In this document: piece by piece, positions 5,958 through 10,000 of the stretch
How the letters are laid out: every line of letters begins with the position of its first letter
Numbering within the stretch: the stretch's first letter is position 1
Assembly (NCBI RefSeq): GCF_020217185.1
Contig: NZ_JAIWNX010000008.1
Span: 1-10,000, forward strand
Direction: 5' to 3'
Length of the DNA: 10,000 bases
DNA from: Asticcacaulis sp.
GTDB lineage: Bacteria; Pseudomonadota; Alphaproteobacteria; Caulobacterales; Caulobacteraceae
Program-made: the position numbers and the translations under genes
Notes under the pieces: model-generated
Told to the model about the DNA's origin: nothing
Databases searched by the model: none
The model's input: only the letters and a program-made list of their open reading frames with translations

Positions 5958-7474
5958 TCCGTCTCCTCCTCAAGGGTCGCCAGACGCAGCGTCGCCGCTT
6001 CCGGCAACCAGACGCGCATACAGGCCCCTGTGCCATCGGGTGGGTCTATGGCCTCGATACGCCCGCCATAGGAGGCCACGATCTCGCGGCAGATGTAAAG
6101 CCCCAGCCCGGTGCCGGCTATCTTGCGATCGCCTTCTACGGCCCGGTAAAACTTGGTGAAAACCGGCTCTCGCAAAGGCGGCGGAATGCCCGCCCCCTCA
6201 TCATCGACGTCAATTTCAACGCCGTCCGAAGTGACGCGGGCATCAATGGTGATCTCGCCTTCGGGCGGGCCGTATTTGAGGGCGTTTTCGATCAGGTTCA
6301 GCAGGACAAGGTCAAACAGCGAGGCATTGAGGTTGAGAAGCGGAAACCCCGCTTCGACCGTAATGCGGAACTTCTGGCGGCCGATCAGGGGGCGCAGCGT
6401 ACGCAGAACACCTGAGACGGCGTCACGGATATGCAAGGGCTCGCTGCGTGGTCGCACACCGGCCTCAAGCCGGCTGATTTCGACCAGATTGACCACATAG
6501 CGGTTCAGCCTCAGAGCTTCGGCCAGACCATCCGCGACGATGTCCCGCGCCTCGCTATCCACGCGGCCTTCCAGCGCTTCCAGCGCGCCGACTATGCCGA
6601 CCAGCGGCGTCTTGAAGTCATGCGACAGCGAGGACAGCATGGCGCTCATGAAGCGCTCGCGGTCGGCCTGACGCACCTGCTGTTCGTGCGCTTCGGCCAA
6701 AGCGGCGCGACTGAGGGCACTGGCGACCTGCGCGGCCAGGGTCGGCAACAGGCTGGGGGGGAACAATTCGACCGGAAATGGCGCATGGTCTTGCGGCGTA
6801 AAGACCAGCACCCCCAGCGTCTTTTCGCCGTCGATCAGGGGCAGGATCAGGCGCGGGTCGTGCGGCGCCAGCACCTGACCGGCCCCGGCTGACGCGCCTT
6901 CCTGCGCCGCTTCGGACAACAGCGGGTCATCAACAGGCACATCCTTATACCAGATCTGACAGGGCACGGTGGTCAGGGCGCTCAGGCAGGCTTCGCTGGC
7001 CGCCTGCACCTGCGCCACCGTGGTTTTGCCGACAAGGTCCTGATTGAGTTGATAAAGCCCCCCCAGGACGTTTTCGCGCGCCTGACTTTCGCCCGTGATG
7101 CGGCGCAGGCGCGTCGTCAGGGCACTGACCACAAGCGTGACGATGAGCAGCACCACGATCTTGGCCACCGCCTGCGGGTTGGTCAGGTCGAAAGTCCAGA
7201 AGGGCGGCAGCAGGACCAGATTGTAGGTGATGACGCTGAGCGCCACGGTCACCAGCGCCAGCCGCAGATCAAGAAAGATCGCCGCCGCCAGAACGGGCAG
7301 GACAAACAGGATGCTCAAGGCTTCGGGCGAGGGAAAGCCGGACTGCATCAGAACATAACTGACGCAGGCGGCCGCAAACACCATGACAAGGCTCAGCAGC
7401 GCTTCCTGCCACAAGGCGCGCTGGCCGCGCAGTACCGGCAAGGGAGGATGATCCAGAAAGGGTGGCAGACGCAT
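5954..7474 (-). CDS. kdpD: KdpD-like sensor histidine kinase lacking the N-terminal KdpD/Usp domains
   Basis: A 506-residue inner-membrane kinase from the ATG at 7474. It corresponds to the C-terminal half of KdpD (E. coli KdpD is near 900 residues). Four transmembrane helices of the DUF4118 type occupy about 23-120 (QEALLSLVMVFAAACVSYVL; SILFVLPVLAAAIFLDLRLA; TYNLVLLPPFWTFDLTNPQ; IVVLLIVTLVVSALTTRLR). A GAF-like region follows (about 130-255), then HisKA with SSLSHDFKTPLVGIVGALEA (His285) and an ATPase with NLIENALKYG (Asn397), G1 DDEGAGI (424-430) and G2 GTGLGLYICREIV. The N-terminal KdpD (PF02702) and Usp domains are absent. The frame extends upstream to a GTG at 7573, but that codon lies inside a terminator hairpin and the extra residues look non-functional, so I reject it. 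The ribosome binding site is weak (AGG about 11 nt upstream). It overlaps kdpE by 4 nt. Confidence 0.88.
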   Translation of the reverse strand: MRLPPFLDHPPLPVLRGQRALWQEALLSLVMVFAAACVSYVLMQSGFPSPEALSILFVLPVLAAAIFLDLRLALVTVALSVITYNLVLLPPFWTFDLTNPQAVAKIVVLLIVTLVVSALTTRLRRITGESQARENVLGGLYQLNQDLVGKTTVAQVQAASEACLSALTTVPCQIWYKDVPVDDPLLSEAAQEGASAGAGQVLAPHDPRLILPLIDGEKTLGVLVFTPQDHAPFPVELFPPSLLPTLAAQVASALSRAALAEAHEQQVRQADRERFMSAMLSSLSHDFKTPLVGIVGALEALEGRVDSEARDIVADGLAEALRLNRYVVNLVEISRLEAGVRPRSEPLHIRDAVSGVLRTLRPLIGRQKFRITVEAGFPLLNLNASLFDLVLLNLIENALKYGPPEGEITIDARVTSDGVEIDVDDEGAGIPPPLREPVFTKFYRAVEGDRKIAGTGLGLYICREIVASYGGRIEAIDPPDGTGACMRVWLPEAATLRLATLEEETE

Positions 7475-7546
7475 GAGGCTGAGCCTAAATCCGTTTGGGG
7501 CGAAAGGATAGCGGAACTGTCGGTCGAAACCTGTGGGAGGCGCTCC

Positions 7547-7589
7547 AAAAAAAAATGGAAGCCGCCGGTGCACCAGCCCGGCGGCTTCC
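7547..7589 (-). terminator. Strong intrinsic terminator downstream of the BI-1 operon
   Basis: GGAAGCCGCCGG (7557-7568) and CCGGCGGCTTCC (7578-7589) form a perfect 12-bp stem with a 9-nt loop. Read on the minus strand the stem is followed one base later by nine T (complement of A at 7547-7555). No T tract follows on the plus strand, so it acts leftward only, ending transcripts from the BI-1 unit before kdpD. It also implies that kdpD has its own promoter between 7475 and about 7546, which I could not locate. Confidence 0.93.
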
Positions 7590-7650
7590 CGCAGCGGTCT
7601 CTCCTACCGCTGGACGGCCCGTGATCCGGCTTTATTCAGCCGATCCGGGC

Positions 7651-7693
7651 GAAAACGGTTCCCTGCGCTGGGGGGGGCGATGGCGCGGGAACC
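7651..7693 (-). terminator. First, weaker terminator-like hairpin after the small ORF
   Basis: GGTTCCC and GCGC (7657-7668, with one bulged T) pair with GCGCGGGAACC (7683-7693) around a G-rich 14-nt loop. On the minus strand the stem is followed by GTTTTC (7656-7651), a short T run. It starts 8 nt after the small ORF stop codon. With only four T it may be inefficient, which would explain the second, stronger terminator about 60 nt further on. Confidence 0.5.
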
Positions 7694-7700
7694 GATCCCT

Positions 7701-7874
7701 TTATCGCAACAATCTGTTGTTCATGCGCTCGGTGCGCTTGCGGGCCTCGCGGCGCGAGGAGCGGAAACTCAGAGTGTCGATCAGGATGTCTTCTTCACGT
7801 TCGGCGGCCCGGCGGGAGCGGCGCTCGCGGTAGGGATTGCCGGTTTCGTCGAAGTAAAAATCATCGTAGTCCAT
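7701..7874 (-). CDS. Small charged protein of 57 residues, unknown function
   Basis: The ATG at 7874 has a good ribosome binding site, GGGAGAGA, 5 nt upstream and lies 15 nt after the stop of the BI-1 gene; the TAA stop is at 7703-7701. The protein begins with an acidic, aromatic segment (MDYDDFYFDETGNPYRE, 1-17) and continues with an Arg-rich, amphipathic stretch (RRSRRAAEREEDILIDTL, then SFRSSRREARKRTERMNNRL). No cysteine, signal peptide or membrane helix is present. I do not recognise a named family. Support for it being real comes from the ribosome binding site, the tight operon spacing and the terminators placed directly after it. A basic C-terminus could bind nucleic acid, lipid headgroups or an acidic partner; that is conjecture. 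Confidence 0.7.
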   Translation of the reverse strand: MDYDDFYFDETGNPYRERRSRRAAEREEDILIDTLSFRSSRREARKRTERMNNRLLR

Positions 7875-7889
7875 GGTCGTCTCTCCCGG

Positions 7890-8645
7890 TTATCGCCGCT
7901 CACCGGTAAGGTGCAGCAGGCTGGTGAAGATGTTGATGACGTTGATGTAGAGCGACAGGGCCCCCAGGATCATGATCTTGCCGCGGGTCTCCCCCTGATC
8001 GGACAGATCGTAATAGAGACCCTTCAGGCGTTGCGTGTCATAAGCCGTCAGCGCGGTGAAGATCAGCACGCCGAGAGCCGACAAGGCCAGTTGCAGCCAC
8101 GAACTCTGGAGCAACAGGTTGACCAGACTGGCGACGATCAGGCCGATGACGGCCATCATCAGAAACCCGCCGAAACGCGTCAGGTCCTGTTTGGTGGTGT
8201 AGCCCCAGAAGCTGGTCAGGCCGAAGGTGATCGCCGTGATCAGAAAAGCCTGCGCGATGGACGCACCGGTATAGGCCAGCACAATCGAGGTCAGCGACAG
8301 GCCCATAATGGCGGCAAAGACCCAGAAGCTGAACTGCGCTGTGGCGAGGCTCATGCGCATCACGCCGAAGCCTAACACCATGGCCATCACCAGGGGCGCA
8401 AAGGCCAGACCCCATCCGAGGCCCGTCAGGCCGCTGATGCGGTCGCCCGACATGACGTATACCGCATTGATGAAGCCGGAGGACTGCGCCGCCAGAAAGG
8501 CGACACCGCCTGAGATCAGCAAGGCCAGACCCATACGGTTATATATGCCCATCATGTAGCGGCGCAGATCGCCGTCCATGCTCAGGGTTCTGGTGGTGGC
8601 TCCGCTCCCATTGAACAGGTCGCGGGAGTGGCCGCGGGGTTGCAT
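7890..8645 (-). CDS. Bax inhibitor-1 / YccA family membrane protein
   Basis: A 251-residue integral membrane protein with seven predicted helices: about 30-53, 76-94, 105-125, 130-149, 158-179, 184-203 and 222-248. Family marks are FGLTSFWGYTTKQDLTRFGGFL (141-162), the TALTAYDTQRLK motif (198-208, with the conserved Asp203) and the C-terminal block GALSLYINVINIFTSLLHLTG (228-248). Bacterial members include YccA, a modulator of FtsH proteolysis, YbhL, and the BsYetJ pH-dependent calcium leak channel. This protein is closer to the YetJ/YbhL-like layout, but which activity applies cannot be decided from sequence. I chose the ATG at 8645, because AAAGGAG (8658-8652) is 6 nt upstream; the in-frame ATG at 8651 directly abuts that site. 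It leads a two-gene unit with the small ORF at 7701-7874. Confidence 0.93.
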   Translation of the reverse strand: MQPRGHSRDLFNGSGATTRTLSMDGDLRRYMMGIYNRMGLALLISGGVAFLAAQSSGFINAVYVMSGDRISGLTGLGWGLAFAPLVMAMVLGFGVMRMSLATAQFSFWVFAAIMGLSLTSIVLAYTGASIAQAFLITAITFGLTSFWGYTTKQDLTRFGGFLMMAVIGLIVASLVNLLLQSSWLQLALSALGVLIFTALTAYDTQRLKGLYYDLSDQGETRGKIMILGALSLYINVINIFTSLLHLTGERR

Positions 8646-8651
8646 TGTCAT

Positions 8652-8658
8652 CTCCTTT
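8652..8658 (-). promoter_or_regulatory. Ribosome binding site that decides the BI-1 start
   Basis: AAAGGAG on the minus strand ends immediately before ATGACAATG. The first ATG (8651) would have zero spacing, whereas the second (8645) has the usual 6 nt, so translation most likely starts at the second. Confidence 0.75.
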
Positions 8659-8898
8659 GAGGGGTTTGCTTGAAAGGCTCGCTTTCGTTCTGAGCCCCTT
8701 CACCCTAGCGTGCCGATACGCCAAGGCGCTGTATCGAACGGGGCCTCAGTTCGCTGTTTTCGCGCCGCCGGGCTGTAAACGCGCCGTAAAAATGACGCCA
8801 CGGAAAAACAGCGCCATCGGCCTGACTTCCCAACGGAAATGCAGCATCGGGCCGCGCTACAAATGACAGGTTGATATTCATTCCAAACAGGCGACCCC
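8659..8898. other. Divergent intergenic region between BI-1 and the zinc-ribbon gene
   Basis: About 240 nt with no gene. It should hold the promoters of both divergent units. A Caulobacter-like -10 match GCTACAAA occurs on the plus strand at 8856-8863, but no acceptable -35 lies at the right distance. An imperfect palindrome lies at 8714-8736. AGGCG, 5 nt before the ATG at 8899, is the probable ribosome binding site of the rightward gene. Confidence 0.5.
8714..8736. promoter_or_regulatory. Imperfect palindrome, possible operator upstream of BI-1
   Basis: CGATAC (8714-8719) and GTATCG (8731-8736) form inverted arms, extended by GCC and GGC around AA with a 3-nt asymmetry. It lies about 70-90 nt upstream of the BI-1 start and overlaps a weak promoter-like TTGGCG followed by GCTA on the minus strand. 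It could bind a dimeric regulator, but a chance repeat is not excluded. Confidence 0.25.
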
Positions 8899-9126
8899 AT
8901 GCCCCTGCGCTGCTGTCCCGACTGCCAGATACCGCTCAAGGAAAAGACTCACGGACCCGTCCGGATCGACAAATGCCCGCAATGCCGCGGCGTCTGGCTC
9001 GATAAGGGCGAAATGAACCAGATCGTGGCGCTCAATCTCGACGGACTGATGCCCATCTATGCCCGTCAGCGTCCGGCGCGCCCCCACACCGCCCGCTTTT
9101 CTGATGAACAGGATCGATCCTTATGA
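8899..9126 (+). CDS. Small zinc-ribbon protein, zf-TFIIB family
   Basis: A 75-residue protein. Residues 5-39 match the zf-TFIIB (PF13453) pattern: CCPDCQIPL (Cys6 and Cys9 as the first metal pair), then VRIDKCPQCRGVWLDKGEM, where Cys26 and Cys29 are the second pair and RGVWLDKGE is the family signature. The remaining tail (about 40-75) is short and polar. Members are small zinc-binding proteins of poorly known role; the name reflects similarity to the TFIIB zinc ribbon and not a proven role in transcription. The ATG at 8899 has AGGCG 5 nt upstream. Its stop codon overlaps the start of the TerC gene as ATGA (9123-9126), so the two are probably translationally coupled. The pairing of a metal-binding protein with a putative metal exporter suggests metal handling, which is inference. 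Confidence 0.9.
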   Translation: MPLRCCPDCQIPLKEKTHGPVRIDKCPQCRGVWLDKGEMNQIVALNLDGLMPIYARQRPARPHTARFSDEQDRSL

Positions 9127-10000
9127 TGGAGTTTCTTGTCACGCCGGTGATGGACAAGCCCCTGTGGATGTGGGCCGGCTTCATCGGCATCGTTATCGCG
9201 CTTCTGGCCTTCGACCTCGGCGTTCTGCATCGCAAGACGCATGAGGTCAGCATCCGCGAAAGCCTGTGGATGTCGGCCTTCTATATTGCCATCGCATTGG
9301 CCTTTGGGGGCTGGGTGTGGTGGTCGCTGGGCGATCAGGCCGGTAAGGAATATCTGACGGGCTTTATCGTCGAAAAGACACTGGCGCTCGATAATGTCTT
9401 CGTTATCTCGCTGATCTTCACCTATTTTGCCATCCCGCCCCTCTATCAGCACCGCGTGCTGTTCTGGGGGATACTGGGCGTGATCGTCCTGCGCGGCATC
9501 ATGATCGCGCTGGGGGCCACGCTGGTGTCGCAATACAGCTGGGTGCTGTACGTCTTCGCCGTCTTCCTGATTTTCACCGGCATCAAGATGCTGTTTGTCG
9601 GCGACAAGCACCCGGACATCGGCAACAATCCGCTGCTGAAGCTGATGCGGCGCGTCTTTCCGATCAGCGCGGGCCTCGACGAGCAAAAGTTCCTGACCCG
9701 ACAGCCTGATCCCAAAACCGGCAAATGGCGCACCTATGCCACGCCGCTTCTGGTCGCGCTGGCCCTGATCGAATTTGTTGATCTGATCTTTGCGGTTGAT
9801 AGCGTGCCGGCCATCTTCACCATCACGCTGGACCCCTTCATCGTCTTCACCAGCAATATCTTCGCTATTCTCGGACTGCGCGCGCTGTACTTTGCGCTGG
9901 CGGCGATCATCCATCGCTTCCGCTATCTGAAACCCGCCCTGGCCATCGTGCTGATCTTCATTGGCTCGAAGACCTTTATCGCCGATGCCATGGGTCTGGA
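9123..10000 (+). CDS. TerC/Alx family integral membrane protein, 3' end outside the window
   Basis: The reading frame runs uninterrupted from ATG at 9123 to the right edge, 292 codons; the family is usually a little over 300 residues, so most of the protein is present. It is highly hydrophobic with several helices. Family marks are an early membrane Asp (FDLGVLH, Asp31), the ALDNVFVISLIFTYF block (Asp90), and EFVDLIFAVDSVPAIF (Glu217, Asp220, Asp226), followed by SNIFAILGLRALYFAL. These acidic membrane residues are conserved in TerC/Alx proteins. E. coli Alx is linked to manganese and alkaline pH, and TerC to tellurite resistance; MeeY/MeeF-type members export manganese. Which ion applies here is unknown. 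ATG at 9126 is an alternative start one codon later; 9123 gives the ATGA overlap and has AGGA 9 nt upstream. No other ter genes are visible. Confidence 0.93.
   Translation, partial: MMEFLVTPVMDKPLWMWAGFIGIVIALLAFDLGVLHRKTHEVSIRESLWMSAFYIAIALAFGGWVWWSLGDQAGKEYLTGFIVEKTLALDNVFVISLIFTYFAIPPLYQHRVLFWGILGVIVLRGIMIALGATLVSQYSWVLYVFAVFLIFTGIKMLFVGDKHPDIGNNPLLKLMRRVFPISAGLDEQKFLTRQPDPKTGKWRTYATPLLVALALIEFVDLIFAVDSVPAIFTITLDPFIVFTSNIFAILGLRALYFALAAIIHRFRYLKPALAIVLIFIGSKTFIADAMGL

Noticed and set aside
7475..7573. GTG start at 7573 for the KdpD-like kinase
   Set aside because: The codon lies inside the loop and stem of a strong terminator hairpin, lacks a ribosome binding site, and adds 33 residues with no family similarity.
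7533..8375. A 280-codon plus-strand frame across BI-1
   Set aside because: It is antisense to the BI-1 gene and starts inside the terminator region. No domain is visible.
8669..8698. CTTGAAA followed by CCCC on the plus strand as a heat-shock sigma-32 promoter
   Set aside because: The spacing (19 nt) is too long and the second half matches only the C run; the nearest downstream gene on that strand begins 200 nt away.
9066..9914. A 282-codon minus-strand frame at the right end
   Set aside because: It is the antisense shadow of the TerC-family gene, whose own frame runs off the window. Its product is very rich in D, Q, R and H with no domain.
1..10000. Mobile element, prophage, CRISPR, toxin-antitoxin or biosynthetic cluster
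   Set aside because: I saw no transposase, integrase, terminal or spaced direct repeats, tRNA attachment site or toxin-like pair. Gene order, tight spacing and uniform composition look like ordinary chromosome.

Overview
The window is GC-rich, densely coded bacterial chromosome. Gene content (DUF2490 outer-membrane-type protein, Sec-exported CaMKII-association-domain protein, several two-component systems, BI-1 and TerC membrane proteins) and GC-biased third codon positions fit an alphaproteobacterium. Caulobacteraceae (for example Asticcacaulis or Caulobacter) is my best guess, made from gene style and not from any database search. I see no mobile element, CRISPR array, tRNA or rRNA; it reads as core chromosome with a strong signalling theme.

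Layout. (1) Positions 1-929, minus strand: a Sec-exported CaMKII-association-domain (NTF2-like) protein, then a terminator-like hairpin with a competing inner hairpin, then the N-terminal part of a DUF2490 protein running off the left edge. (2) Positions 1091-5249, plus strand: a compact four-gene signalling operon. It holds a soluble NarL-family histidine kinase, a NarL/FixJ response regulator (apparent TTG start), a membrane CHASE3-HAMP-PAS histidine kinase and a single-domain receiver. Gaps are about 10 nt or the start and stop overlap as ATGA. (3) Positions 5253-7474, minus strand and convergent with the operon (3 nt between stop codons): kdpE and a short KdpD-like kinase that lacks the N-terminal KdpD and Usp domains. 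No kdpFABC genes are visible nearby. (4) Positions 7547-8645, minus strand: a BI-1/YccA-family seven-helix membrane protein, a 57-residue Arg-rich small ORF 15 nt downstream, then two successive intrinsic-terminator-like hairpins separating this unit from kdpD. (5) Positions 8899-10000, plus strand, divergent from BI-1: a 75-residue zinc-ribbon (zf-TFIIB) protein overlapping by ATGA with a TerC/Alx-family membrane protein that runs off the right edge.

How the genes fit together: six of the eleven genes are phosphotransfer proteins (three kinases and three regulators), arranged as three kinase-regulator pairs. The first two pairs share one operon, so cross-talk or a branched phosphorelay is plausible. 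The remaining genes are envelope or membrane proteins whose substrates cannot be read from sequence. I found no clearly unprecedented system. The most worthwhile observations are the attenuator-like leader in front of the DUF2490 gene, the double two-component operon, the truncated KdpD without its transporter, and the small Arg-rich ORF behind BI-1.
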